Origin: Planctomycetaceae bacterium
Lineage (GTDB): Bacteria > Planctomycetota > Planctomycetia > Pirellulales > Pirellulaceae
NCBI GenBank assembly: GCA_003455945.1
Contig: DMPQ01000163.1
Span: forward strand, 14,910 to 21,505
Direction of reading: 5' to 3'
DNA: 6,596 bases
In this document: positions 1 to 6,375 of the stretch, in pieces
How the letters are laid out: the number at the start of each line of letters is the position of its first letter
How positions within the stretch are numbered: the first letter of the stretch is position 1
Position numbers and translations under genes: made by a program
Notes under the pieces: model-generated
Database searches by the model: none
Told to the model about the DNA's origin: nothing
The model's input: the letters and a program-made list of their open reading frames with translations, nothing else

Positions 1-713
1 ACGATCCCCTTCTGATGCGCATGCTGAACCGCCTGACAGACCTGACGGAACAGACTCAGACGAGACGGAAGGTCGAGTTTCCGTTCGTCGCAATACTTCG
101 TGATCGGTACTCCGCGGACCAACTCCATCACGAAGAACGGGAGCCCTTCGTCGGTCGCACCGGCATCGAGCACGCGAGCGATGTTCGGATGGTCCATCAG
201 CGCCAGCGCCTGACGCTCCGCCTCGAACCGCGCGATCACCTGATCGGTATCCATTCCCGATCGGATCAGCTTGAGCGCGACACGGCGCGACACCGGCTGG
301 TGCTGCTCGGCCAGAAAGACCGAACCCATCCCTCCCTGCCCGATCGGTTCCAGGATCTCGTAGGGACCGATCCGGCGTCCGACGATCGATCGGTAGGCTC
401 CTGCGTCGGCCGATCGCTCCGGCGACAGCGAACCGGACGGGACTTCGGCTCGCGATTCGATCTCGAACCGGCCGTCGACCGATCCGATCCCCCCTCGATC
501 GATCGCCGTCGCCCCGGGATCGTACGGCTCTCCCTCGGCCCCGATCCGTTCGATCGGCACGGTCGGATGGTCGACCGAACGGGGATGCGTGACGTCGGCC
601 AGACGCGATTCGAGCCACCGGCGCAGCTCCGGGTCGCCCAGTCCATCGAGCAGCTCGCGCCGCTCGGAAGGCGCCATGCGAATCGCTCGCCGGAGCAAGT
701 CGTCCCGTTCCAT
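1..713 (-). CDS. Ser/Thr protein kinase, planctomycete type, N-terminal part (cut by window edge)
   Basis: This is the first 237 residues of a Hanks-type kinase that transfers phosphate from ATP to Ser/Thr of proteins; its target is unknown. Reading the minus strand from ATG 713-711, residues 1-115 form a charged, probably flexible N-terminal region with no obvious membrane segment. The kinase fold begins near 117 (PYEILEPIG). The glycine loop GQGGMGSV is at 125-132, the ATP-binding lysine is K148 in RVALKLI, and the helix C glutamate is probably E166 in [22 protein letters not shown] follows at 173-185 and the hinge FVMELVRG at 194-201. The frame is open to the window edge and ends at [11 protein letters not shown], just before the expected HRDxKPxN catalytic loop, so catalytic competence cannot be judged. 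The start is supported by GGAGG seven bases upstream. It is transcribed away from all other genes here. Family assignment is firm; the phylum-specific wording is from knowledge of planctomycete kinases. Confidence 0.93.
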   Translation of the reverse strand, partial: MERDDLLRRAIRMAPSERRELLDGLGDPELRRWLESRLADVTHPRSVDHPTVPIERIGAEGEPYDPGATAIDRGGIGSVDGRFEIESRAEVPSGSLSPERSADAGAYRSIVGRRIGPYEILEPIGQGGMGSVFLAEQHQPVSRRVALKLIRSGMDTDQVIARFEAERQALALMDHPNIARVLDAGATDEGLPFFVMELVRGVPITKYCDERKLDLPSRLSLFRQVCQAVQHAHQKGI

Positions 714-1021
714 CCCTCCCCCTCCCCGTCTTGGTACATCACCGCCCCCACCAAGGTCGCGGTCGGACGAAGGGAATGCCATCGGTTCGGATCGGAAATC
801 GAGGGGGTTGAGGAAAGCGGGGGTTCGGACCGTGGGACTTCGACCGATGCTGGCAACCGCCACCGGTTCGCGACTTCGGTTCGCTCGGAGTGGTCGAGCT
901 CCGGGGAACGATCCGATGGGGATCGACACGGGGTTTCCGCGCACCGAGCGATCGGCCGTGTCGTCGATCCGGTCGCCGGCCCCGTCGAGCGGCTCTTTCG
1001 GCAGCCCAGCGAGAGCGGATC
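714..1021. other. Non-coding gap between kinase and small gene
   Basis: This divergent intergenic stretch of about 300 bases holds no convincing gene. Frames open across it translate to Arg/Ser/Pro-rich sequence without domains. Both genes flanking it should have their promoters here, but TA steps are almost absent; on the minus strand the only one lies at about 735, giving no -10 box. The only structure I noted is a short inverted repeat at 909-925, CGATCC-GATGG-GGATCG (6-bp stem, 5-base loop), with no T-tract. Its role is unknown. Confidence 0.5.
721..725 (-). promoter_or_regulatory. Ribosome binding site of the kinase gene
   Basis: On the minus strand the bases before the kinase ATG are almost all purine (714-727, two GGAGG-like units). 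The unit at 725-721 is GGAGG with a seven-base spacer to the ATG at 713, an ideal Shine-Dalgarno position. It decides the start codon used for the kinase. Confidence 0.65.
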
Positions 1022-1180
1022 GTGAGCGAAATCAACCTGATGTTCGGTGCGATCGGCGCCTATCTGGCGATCTCGTCGCTCGTCCGTCTGATGAAGGCGG
1101 AGGAGGTCGAGGTGCTGATGGAGGTCCAGGCCGAGCTGGAGCGTCTGCAGCGCGACGGGGGAATCGGCCGAGCTGCCTGA
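1022..1180 (+). CDS. Small hypothetical protein, 52 aa, hydrophobic helix plus coiled coil
   Basis: I do not recognise a family. From GTG 1022 the product has a short polar start (VSEIN), a hydrophobic stretch at residues 6-21 with small residues (around [15 protein letters not shown]), then an acidic amphipathic helix at 25-44 ([19 protein letters not shown]) with hydrophobic residues at 29, 32, 35, 39 and 42, a coiled-coil-like spacing. It could sit in or against the membrane and oligomerise; this is inference. Codons end almost always in G or C, as in the sure genes nearby. The same frame stays open upstream to an ATG at 890, but residues from that part are Arg/Pro/Ser-rich and look like untranslated DNA, so the GTG is preferred. 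The ribosome binding site is weak (GCGAGAGCGG). A start at ATG 1040 is the alternative. It stands alone, about 200 bases before miaB. Confidence 0.55.
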   Translation: MSEINLMFGAIGAYLAISSLVRLMKAEEVEVLMEVQAELERLQRDGGIGRAA

Positions 1181-1209
1181 GGCGGAGCCGCTCGATCGCT
1201 CCCCGGAAA

Positions 1210-1241
1210 CTCGGGACTCCGCCGGACGCCTCGGTCCCGAG
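1210..1241 (+). terminator. Inverted repeat after the small gene, possible terminator
   Basis: CTCGGGAC at 1210-1217 is exactly complementary to GTCCCGAG at 1234-1241, with a 16-base loop between. It begins 30 bases after the stop of the 52-residue gene. No run of T follows, so a classical intrinsic terminator is not shown; it may only slow polymerase or protect a 3' end, or be chance in GC-rich DNA. Confidence 0.3.
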
Positions 1242-1283
1242 AAGGTGTGCAGCCGCCCGAGAGGGTGCGGCCGTTCGAGGTTG

Positions 1284-1302
1284 CCCGAAAGCGGCGTTCG
1301 GG
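1284..1302 (+). repeat. Short hairpin upstream of miaB
   Basis: CCCGAA (1284-1289) pairs with TTCGGG (1297-1302) across a 7-base loop. It lies 16 bases before the -10-like box of miaB, where a -35 element would be. No T-tract follows. It could be an end-of-transcript structure for the small gene, an operator, or chance. Confidence 0.2.
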
Positions 1303-1314
1303 ACACACTGTCGA

Positions 1315-1326
1315 GGCTAGGGTCCG
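1315..1326 (+). promoter_or_regulatory. Putative -10 element of miaB
   Basis: GGCTAGGGTCCG contains the -10-like hexamer TAGGGT at 1318-1323, 60 bases before the miaB ATG. On its own it is a poor match to TATAAT. It is listed because the surrounding 12-mer resembles the ones before parA, the epimerase and the 383-residue protein. No clear -35 box is visible. Confidence 0.3.
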
Positions 1327-1383
1327 TCGTTTCTCGGGCTCCGCTCGCTCGCGCCCCTTTCCGAGCCTCGGCTCCGCTGCCGC

Positions 1384-2802
1384 ATGACGAAGAAGCTGTA
1401 TATCGAAACGGTCGGCTGCCAGATGAACCTGCTGGACAGCGAGATGGTCGTGGCGGCGCTGCGCCGGCAGGGGTACGAACTCACCGACTCGACCGACGAC
1501 GCCGACACGATCCTGTTCAATACCTGCAGCGTCCGGCAACATGCCGAGGACAAGATCTACAGCGCGCTGGGGCGGTTGCGGGCCACCAAGCAGGCGCATC
1601 CCGACAAGGTGATCGGCGTGCTCGGCTGCATGGCTCAGAAGGATCAGAAGACGATCTTCGATCGCGCGCCGTACGTCGATCTGGTCGTCGGTCCCGGACA
1701 GCTGCAGCAGGTTCCCGAACTGATCGAACAGGCGCGCGAGAAGCCGGGGCAGTACGTCGCCTTGAGCCTGGATCGCAAGGCGGGGAATCTCGACGCGATC
1801 CGCCGCTCGCACGAGTACTTCGACCCCCTCCGCGATCCGACGATGCGTCCGACGCCGTTTCAGGCCTACCTGAGAATCCAGATCGGCTGCGACAAGTTCT
1901 GCACGTACTGCATCGTGCCGATGACGCGCGGCCCCGAACAGGGACGACCGCCCGAGCAGCTGATCGCCGAAGCGCGCGTGCTCGCCGATCAGGGCTGCAA
2001 GGAGATCACGCTCCTCGGCCAGACCGTCAACAGCTATCGGCATGTCGACGGAGGCCGGACGACGCGTCTGTCCGATCTTCTGGCCCAGCTGCACGAGATC
2101 GACGGGATCGAGCGGCTGAAGTTCGTCACCAACTATCCGAAGGACATGACCGACGATCTGCTCCAGGCGGTCCGCGATCTGAAGAAGGTGTCGCACTATC
2201 TGCACGTGCCGGCTCAGAGCGGTTCCGACGACGTCCTCAAGCGGATGAAGCGCGGCTACACCGTCGCCGATTACGACGAGATGATGGCGCGGATCCGCGA
2301 GACGATTCCGGAGGCCTCGGTCTCGAGCGACTTCATCGTCGGGTTCTGCGGCGAGACCGAAGAGGAGTTCGCGCTGACGGTCGAGATGGTCGAGCGGCAT
2401 CGCTTCAAGAACAGCTTCATCTTCAAGTACAGCGAGCGCCCCGGGACCACCGCGGCGAAGCTCCGACCGGACGACGTGCCGGAAGAGGTGAAGAAGCGCC
2501 GCAACAACGACCTGCTCGCCGTGCAGAACCGGATCAGCGAAGAGGACAACCGTCCGTTCCTGGGACGAAAGGTCGAGGTGCTGGTCGAAGGGCCGAGCAA
2601 GCTGTCGCTGAAGCAGGACGATCAGTCCGAGGTGCTGCAGCTGACGGGGCGGACGATGTGCGATCGGATCGTCGTCTTCGAAGGGAACCGCCGGCTGATC
2701 GGCCAGACCCTGCCGATCGCGATCGTCGACTACACCCCCTTCACGCTTCACGGCTCGGTCGTCACGCGGCACGTGCACGGGATCACCGCCGGCGCGGTCT
2801 GA
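1384..2802 (+). CDS. miaB: tRNA-2-methylthio-N6-dimethylallyladenosine synthase (MiaB)
   Basis: This radical-SAM methylthiotransferase converts i6A37 of tRNAs reading U-starting codons to ms2i6A37, steadying codon-anticodon pairing. It is a cytoplasmic enzyme with two [4Fe-4S] clusters. The 472-residue product has the normal length and three-part layout. The N-terminal methylthiotransferase domain has cluster cysteines C12 (TVGCQMN), C48 (FNTCSVR) and C82 (GVLGCMA). The radical-SAM domain has the CxxxCxxC motif at C169, C173 and C176 (GCDKFCTYC), followed by VPMTRGPEQ and LLGQTVNSY. A C-terminal TRAM RNA-binding domain spans about 388-463. NTCSVR and GQ-VNSY favour MiaB over RimO or MtaB. The ATG at 1384 is the only usable start after the in-frame TAG at 1318-1320, yet no Shine-Dalgarno sequence precedes it. 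No miaA is seen in the window. A hairpin follows the stop, suggesting a single-gene unit. Confidence 0.95.
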   Translation: MTKKLYIETVGCQMNLLDSEMVVAALRRQGYELTDSTDDADTILFNTCSVRQHAEDKIYSALGRLRATKQAHPDKVIGVLGCMAQKDQKTIFDRAPYVDLVVGPGQLQQVPELIEQAREKPGQYVALSLDRKAGNLDAIRRSHEYFDPLRDPTMRPTPFQAYLRIQIGCDKFCTYCIVPMTRGPEQGRPPEQLIAEARVLADQGCKEITLLGQTVNSYRHVDGGRTTRLSDLLAQLHEIDGIERLKFVTNYPKDMTDDLLQAVRDLKKVSHYLHVPAQSGSDDVLKRMKRGYTVADYDEMMARIRETIPEASVSSDFIVGFCGETEEEFALTVEMVERHRFKNSFIFKYSERPGTTAAKLRPDDVPEEVKKRRNNDLLAVQNRISEEDNRPFLGRKVEVLVEGPSKLSLKQDDQSEVLQLTGRTMCDRIVVFEGNRRLIGQTLPIAIVDYTPFTLHGSVVTRHVHGITAGAV

Positions 2803-2804
2803 GC

Positions 2805-2826
2805 GACGATCGCGCCGCGATTCGTC
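2805..2826 (+). terminator. Hairpin directly after miaB, likely terminator
   Basis: Two bases after the miaB stop, 2805-2813 pairs with 2817-2826 to give nine base pairs with a single bulged T (2821) and a GCC loop (2814-2816). No U-tract follows, so it differs from a classical rho-independent terminator. Its place, between a stop codon and the putative parA promoter 25 bases further on, supports a 3'-end role. Confidence 0.45.
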
Positions 2827-2847
2827 TGGTCCCTGCCGCGCCCCTTG

Positions 2848-2859
2848 GTGTATCATCCG
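2848..2859 (+). promoter_or_regulatory. Putative -10 element of parA
   Basis: GTGTATCATCCG contains TATCAT at 2851-2856, five of six matches to TATAAT, 55 bases before the parA GTG. No good TTGACA-like box lies 16-19 bases upstream. It shares the TAnnnT followed by CCG pattern with the elements before three other genes in this window. Confidence 0.4.
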
Positions 2860-2865
2860 CCCGAA

Positions 2866-2886
2866 GCTCGGCACCGGAGGCCGAGT
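2866..2886 (+). repeat. Leader hairpin of parA
   Basis: CTCGG (2867-2871) pairs with CCGAG (2881-2885), extended by a G-T wobble (2866/2886), with a 9-base loop. It lies just after the putative -10 and before the ribosome binding site, so it would sit near the 5' end of the mRNA. The same CTCGG/CCGAG stem occurs in the epimerase leader. Function unknown. Confidence 0.3.
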
Positions 2887-2899
2887 CACCGAGGGATAG

Positions 2900-2904
2900 G
2901 GAGG
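2900..2904 (+). promoter_or_regulatory. Ribosome binding site of parA
   Basis: GGAGG at 2900-2904, part of AGGGAGG, sits seven bases before GTG 2912. It fixes the non-ATG start and gives the protein the canonical Soj-like opening directly before its Walker A motif. Confidence 0.75.
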
Positions 2905-2911
2905 TTCCACC

Positions 2912-3769
2912 GTGCGCTCCATCGCGACGATCAATCAGAAGGGGGGCGTCGGCAAGACGACGACCACCGTCAACCTGAGTGCCGCTCTGGCGCGGATGGG
3001 TCAGCGGGTCTGCATCATCGACCTCGATCCCCAGGCGCACGCGTCGCTCCATCTGGGCGTCACGCCGTCCGATTCCGAGCTGTCGACCTACGGCGTCCTG
3101 ACCGCCGACGTCACGCTCGCTCAGGCCCGAGTCCCGGTCGCCGAGAACCTGTGGGTCGTGCCGGCTCACCTGGATCTGGCCGCCGCCGAGTTGGAATTGG
3201 CGGGGGAAGTGGGGCGCGAGATCATCCTGCGGGACAAGCTGGCGGAAGAGACGGAAGAGTTCGACTTCCTGATCCTCGACTGTCCCCCGTCGCTCGGTGT
3301 CCTGACGCTCAATGCCCTGACCGCGGCCAAGGAGGTCTTCCTGCCGCTGCAGCCGCATTTCCTGGCGCTGCATGGTCTGAGCAAGCTGCTCCGCACGTTG
3401 GAACTGGTCGCCAAGCGCCTGAACCCCAAGCTCCGCCTGACCGGCATCGTCTATTGCATGTACGAGTCGGGAACGCGACTGGCGGCCGAAGTGTCGCATG
3501 ACGTTCAGGACTTCTTCGACAGCCTGAACGCGTCGGATTCGGTCTGGGCCGGAGCTCGTAGCTTCGACGCCAAGATCCGTCGCAACATCCGCTTGGCCGA
3601 GGCGCCGAGCTTCGGCCAGTCGATCTTCGACTATGCCCCCGGATCGCACGGCGCCGAGGATTACCAGGCGCTGGCGATCGAAGTGATGGGGTCGGAAGCA
3701 GCCGGCATGCGCGATGCCTCGGTCGTGACCGGTGCCGTCGCGCGTCCCGCGTCCACGCTGATCGACTGA
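2912..3769 (+). CDS. parA: ParA/Soj-type chromosome partitioning ATPase
   Basis: ParA-family ATPases form ATP-dependent dimers that bind DNA non-specifically and, with a ParB partner, move replication origins or other cargo. The 285-residue product has the usual short Soj form without an N-terminal helix-turn-helix. The deviant Walker A motif KGGVGKTT is at 10-17 with signature lysine K10 and catalytic K15. Walker A' is IIDLDPQ at 35-41 (D39) and Walker B is FLILDCPPS with D123. A C-terminal block, about 221-239 ([19 protein letters not shown]), matches the family's I.RNVRLSEAPS.GKPI region. After DLDPQ the usual GNA/GNAT reads AHAS, a mild deviation. The GTG start is backed by a strong ribosome binding site. 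No parB and no parS-like palindrome are visible; neighbours are miaB and an epimerase. It could be the chromosomal ParA with parB elsewhere, or an orphan used to place another cargo. The family is sure; the role is not. Confidence 0.9.
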   Translation: MRSIATINQKGGVGKTTTTVNLSAALARMGQRVCIIDLDPQAHASLHLGVTPSDSELSTYGVLTADVTLAQARVPVAENLWVVPAHLDLAAAELELAGEVGREIILRDKLAEETEEFDFLILDCPPSLGVLTLNALTAAKEVFLPLQPHFLALHGLSKLLRTLELVAKRLNPKLRLTGIVYCMYESGTRLAAEVSHDVQDFFDSLNASDSVWAGARSFDAKIRRNIRLAEAPSFGQSIFDYAPGSHGAEDYQALAIEVMGSEAAGMRDASVVTGAVARPASTLID

Positions 3770-3780
3770 CGGAACTCGTG

Positions 3781-3794
3781 GGGCCCTCCGGCCC
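3781..3794 (+). terminator. Short hairpin after parA, possible terminator
   Basis: GGGCC-CTCC-GGCCC forms a five-pair all-GC stem with a four-base loop, 11 bases after the parA stop. No T-tract follows. Place and stability suggest a 3'-end structure, but in DNA this GC-rich such a stem can arise by chance. Confidence 0.35.
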
Positions 3795-3947
3795 GCCGGC
3801 TCCACCGCCGAAGTCGCGCCGTCGTCGAACTTCCGCGCACCCGCCGCGGCGAGGGGATCCGATCGTACGTCGATCGCTCACCGGCCGCTCGTTCGTGCGA
3901 ATCCGCTCGCTTCGGCCGTCGGTTTCGCTTCTCTGTCGCCGATCTTC

Positions 3948-3959
3948 GACTACAGTCCG
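3948..3959 (+). promoter_or_regulatory. Putative -10 element of the epimerase gene
   Basis: GACTACAGTCCG contains TACAGT at 3951-3956 (four of six matches to TATAAT), 86 bases before the GTG start. It shares GAC-TA-nnnT-CSG with the element at 5041-5052. No convincing -35 box was found. Confidence 0.35.
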
Positions 3960-3969
3960 AAGGCCGAAC

Positions 3970-3987
3970 GACTCGGTTCGCCGAGTC
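3970..3987 (+). repeat. UUCG-loop hairpin in epimerase leader
   Basis: GACTCGG (3970-3976) pairs perfectly with CCGAGTC (3981-3987) around a TTCG loop. UUCG loops are known to make stable RNA hairpins, most so with a C-G closing pair; here the closing pair is G-C. It begins 14 bases after the putative -10, so it would lie at the extreme 5' end of the transcript, where it could protect the mRNA. Confidence 0.4.
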
Positions 3988-4042
3988 TCGGTCGATCGCG
4001 GCTTACCTATCGAATGACCCGGCAACATCGAGCGGCGACACC

Positions 4043-4948
4043 GTGAAGAAGGTCCTCATCACCGGCGCTTCGGGACTGGTCGGACGAGCCGTCTCGGACG
4101 CGCTGCGAGCCGACGGGCATACGGTCGAGCCGATGCGTCGAGCGTCCGGGTCGGCCGATTCCGGGTCGGCGATCACCTGGGATCCGGCGTCGGGGCGCAT
4201 CGATCGCGATCGCCTGGATGGGTTCGATGCGGTGGTCCATCTGGCGGGCGAGAGCATCGACGGACGCTGGACCGCCGCCAAGCGGGCTCGAATCCGGGAC
4301 AGCCGAGTCGTCGGGACCCGGTTGCTGTGCGAAACGCTGGCGGGGCTGAACTCGCCGCCGTCGACGTTGATCGCCGCGTCGGCGATCGGCTTCTACGGCA
4401 ACCGCGGCGACGAGGTGTGCGACGAATCGAGCAGTGCGGGGAACGGGTTCCTGGCCGATGTCGCCGAGCGGTGGGAAGCGACGACCAGTCCGGCGCTCGA
4501 GGCGGGGATCCGAACGGTCAATCTGCGGATCGGCATCGTCCTGTCGTCTCGCGGCGGAGCGCTGCCGCGAATGCTTCTGCCGTTCCGTCTGGGGCTCGGC
4601 GGACCGGTCGGTTCGGGGCGGCAGTATTGGAGCTGGATCGCGCTGGACGATCTGGTCGGCATCGTCCGCACGGCGCTCGACGATCGCCGCCTGATCGGTC
4701 CGGTGAATGCGGTCGCTCCGGGAGCGGTCCGTCAGCGCGAGTTCGCGACCACGCTCGCGCGGCTTCTGCGGCGCCCCTCGTTCATGCCTCTTCCCGCCTT
4801 TGCGGTGAGGGCGATGCTCGGCGAGATGGGCGATGCATTGCTGCTGACCGGTGCGCATGTCGTCCCGAAGAAGCTGACCGAAATCGGCTTCGAGTTCCGC
4901 CATCCCGATCTCGCGTCGGCGCTGCGAGCGGCGCTGGCGGAGCGTTAG
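4043..4948 (+). CDS. TIGR01777-family SDR epimerase/oxidoreductase (YfcH/SDR39U1-like)
   Basis: This extended-SDR protein has a Rossmann fold that should bind NAD(P); family members are found in bacteria, plastids and animals and the substrate is not established. The 301-residue product has normal family length. The nucleotide-binding motif GASGLVG gives G8, G11 and G14. VVHLAGE at 64-70 and AASAIGFYGNRGDE at 111-124 are family hallmarks, the latter carrying the Tyr (Y118) and lacking a standard YxxxK just after it. NLRIGIVLS is at 160-168, YWSWIALDDLV at 195-205, and a DUF1731-type C-terminal segment at about 249-297 contains LLLTGAHVVPKKL. GTG 4043 is the only ATG/GTG/TTG in frame over the 100 bases upstream, and it places KKVLITGASG at the expected N-terminus; the ribosome binding site is weak. 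A strong hairpin begins at its stop codon. Family certain, reaction unknown. Confidence 0.92.
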   Translation: MKKVLITGASGLVGRAVSDALRADGHTVEPMRRASGSADSGSAITWDPASGRIDRDRLDGFDAVVHLAGESIDGRWTAAKRARIRDSRVVGTRLLCETLAGLNSPPSTLIAASAIGFYGNRGDEVCDESSSAGNGFLADVAERWEATTSPALEAGIRTVNLRIGIVLSSRGGALPRMLLPFRLGLGGPVGSGRQYWSWIALDDLVGIVRTALDDRRLIGPVNAVAPGAVRQREFATTLARLLRRPSFMPLPAFAVRAMLGEMGDALLLTGAHVVPKKLTEIGFEFRHPDLASALRAALAER

Positions 4949-4971
4949 CGAGCCGGCCTGATTCGGCTCGC
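4948..4971 (+). terminator. Hairpin at the epimerase stop codon, likely terminator
   Basis: GCGAGCCG (4948-4955) pairs perfectly with CGGCTCGC (4964-4971) around an 8-base loop. The stem begins with the last base of the TAG stop. It has eight contiguous pairs, seven of them G-C. No T-tract follows, so termination would have to be U-independent or Rho-assisted. Confidence 0.45.
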
Positions 4972-5040
4972 GGCGGACGTCGGCCGGAAGGCGAGTTCGA
5001 ACGCCGAATCGACAATCTCCGGGGTCTCGTCCGGAAGGAC

Positions 5041-5052
5041 GACTAGAATCGG
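5041..5052 (+). promoter_or_regulatory. Putative -10 element of the 383-residue protein gene
   Basis: GACTAGAATCGG contains TAGAAT at 5044-5049, five of six matches to TATAAT, 80 bases before the ATG at 5130. A TCGACA sequence at 5009-5014 resembles a -35 box, but the 29-base spacing is too long. It is the best -10-like match of the four similar 12-mers in this window. Confidence 0.4.
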
Positions 5053-5129
5053 CCTTGCTTCGGCGGTTGCCGCGCTGGCGGTGATCCGGGGCTTCTCTCG
5101 CGATTCCAGCCGACTTCGAGACGACACCG

Positions 5130-6281
5130 ATGGAGAGCGGTCCGACCGAGGATCGAACCTCGCCTGCGGCGCACCACCGAGGTGCCGGCCGGAAGCGGCG
5201 CCGTTCGGCGTCGGACAAGTCGGATGAGCGAGCGAGTACCGCGACGGACCGACCGCCGTTGTCGCTCGCCCGGCGAATCGTCGGCTGGACCAACAACCTG
5301 CTCGCTTCGGCGCTCGTCGTCGCGCTCGCTCTGACCTTCGGACTCAGGGCACTCGGTCTCTGGAGTGACGTTCGCCCCGAACCGCGCACGCCTCTGGTGC
5401 CGCTTCCGTCGTCGATCGGTTCCTCCGACCGCACCTCGTCGCTCGCCGAATGGTCGCTGGGAAGTTGGAGCGGACGATGGCGGCGCGACGAGTTCGTCGG
5501 GTCGCGCGACTCGCTTCTCGACCGAATGGCGATCGATCTCGAAGCGATCCTGCGCCAGGGCGAGACGAGCGGTAGCTTCGACACCCCGGCCTCCGTCCGA
5601 CTGCTCGATCGCCTCGCTCCCGAAGCGGCGGTTCGCTCGGTCGGCGATTCGGGCGAGGTGCACGTGATCGCCGGTCCGGTGCCGCTCGGAGCGGCGATTC
5701 GTCGCGACGCGAGCGGCACGCGGCGGATCGTGGCATGGGGGATCGCGATGCCGGGCGAGACGCTTGCCGACGTCGACGAGAATCCGGATGCGCCGCCGAT
5801 GCCGGAGCCCGATCCGGCCACCGAGAGTCTCGAGACGCGAGCCGCCGACTCGACCGAATCGACCCTCGGAGGCATCGCCTCGCGAGACCGGATCGCTGCG
5901 GAAACCGAGACCGAATCCGAGCCGAGACGGCGCTGGGTCGTTACGCTATGCCGACCGGCGGACAAACGGGGCCCATCGGCAGACCAGAGGGGCCCGAACG
6001 ACGATCGTTCGCTCGAAGCCGATTCCGATCTGCCGGACGACTGCGAAGTGACGTTCGCGATCGACGATCCGGCAGCGGGACGCCTGGTCGGCTTCCGCAG
6101 CACCGCGCGTCTCGATCGACTGATCGCCGCGATCGATGCGTCTCGCGCCGCCGAGGCTCGACCACCTCTTCGCTGGAACGTCACCGTCGGCGAAGCGATC
6201 GGTTCGGCCGATCCGCCCGAACGGACCTCGATCCGACTGACGGTCGACGCGGGAGAGGTTCGGGGATTTCGGGTGGAGTGA
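5130..6281 (+). CDS. Hypothetical single-pass membrane protein, 383 aa
   Basis: I do not recognise a family. The N-terminus (1-50) is polar and basic, with Arg/Lys clusters at 21-25 and 48-49. One hydrophobic segment at about 55-78 (NNLLASALVVALALTFGLRALGLW) looks like an uncleaved membrane anchor. By the positive-inside rule the basic N-terminus should be cytoplasmic and the 300-residue remainder outside the inner membrane. The outer part has a first region (105-210, with ILRQGE and AWGIAMPGE), an acidic Pro/Glu/Thr-rich probably disordered linker (211-266), and a last region (267-383, with RRRWVVTLCRP and LRWNVTVGEAIG) ending in alternating residues suggestive of beta strands. Cysteines occur only at 274 and 305. 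ATG 5130 is the first start after the in-frame TGA at 5082-5084. Codon use matches the neighbours. It is followed by another membrane protein gene 106 bases on, a possible partner. Confidence 0.75.
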   Translation: MESGPTEDRTSPAAHHRGAGRKRRRSASDKSDERASTATDRPPLSLARRIVGWTNNLLASALVVALALTFGLRALGLWSDVRPEPRTPLVPLPSSIGSSDRTSSLAEWSLGSWSGRWRRDEFVGSRDSLLDRMAIDLEAILRQGETSGSFDTPASVRLLDRLAPEAAVRSVGDSGEVHVIAGPVPLGAAIRRDASGTRRIVAWGIAMPGETLADVDENPDAPPMPEPDPATESLETRAADSTESTLGGIASRDRIAAETETESEPRRRWVVTLCRPADKRGPSADQRGPNDDRSLEADSDLPDDCEVTFAIDDPAAGRLVGFRSTARLDRLIAAIDASRAAEARPPLRWNVTVGEAIGSADPPERTSIRLTVDAGEVRGFRVE

Positions 6282-6375
6282 CGCGGAGCGGGCTCGACGA
6301 CGGGCGAGCGGAGAATCGAGGCAACGACGGCGACGAAGACGACGGCGCGATTCGACCGAAGCAAGACGTACAGGC

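Noticed and set aside
890..1021. ATG 890 as start of the small gene, giving 96 residues
   Set aside because: The added 44 residues are Arg/Pro/Ser-rich and unlike the downstream part; GTG 1022 gives a cleaner protein.
15..1025. A 336-codon plus-strand frame and a 346-codon minus-strand frame (266-1306) over the left end
   Set aside because: Both overlap the kinase gene in other frames; only the minus-strand frame starting at 713 gives kinase motifs.
1060..2934. A 624-codon open frame on the minus strand across miaB
   Set aside because: It is antisense to miaB, whose catalytic motifs are intact, and it reads as His/Leu/Asp/Arg-rich shadow sequence.
1245..2978. A 577-codon plus-strand frame overlapping miaB
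   Set aside because: It is an Arg/Ala/Asp-rich shifted reading of miaB without domain content.
3770..4042. A parB gene, parS site or small RNA next to parA
   Set aside because: No ParB-like frame and no TGTTTCACGTGAAACA-like palindrome is present; only the hairpins, the -10-like box and a pair of CGATCG palindromes (3860-3876) stand out.
4007..6364. A 785-codon open frame on the minus strand under the epimerase and the 383-residue protein
   Set aside because: It translates to Ser/Arg/Pro-rich sequence without domains, lies opposite a certain gene, and is the kind of antisense frame that GC-rich coding DNA produces.
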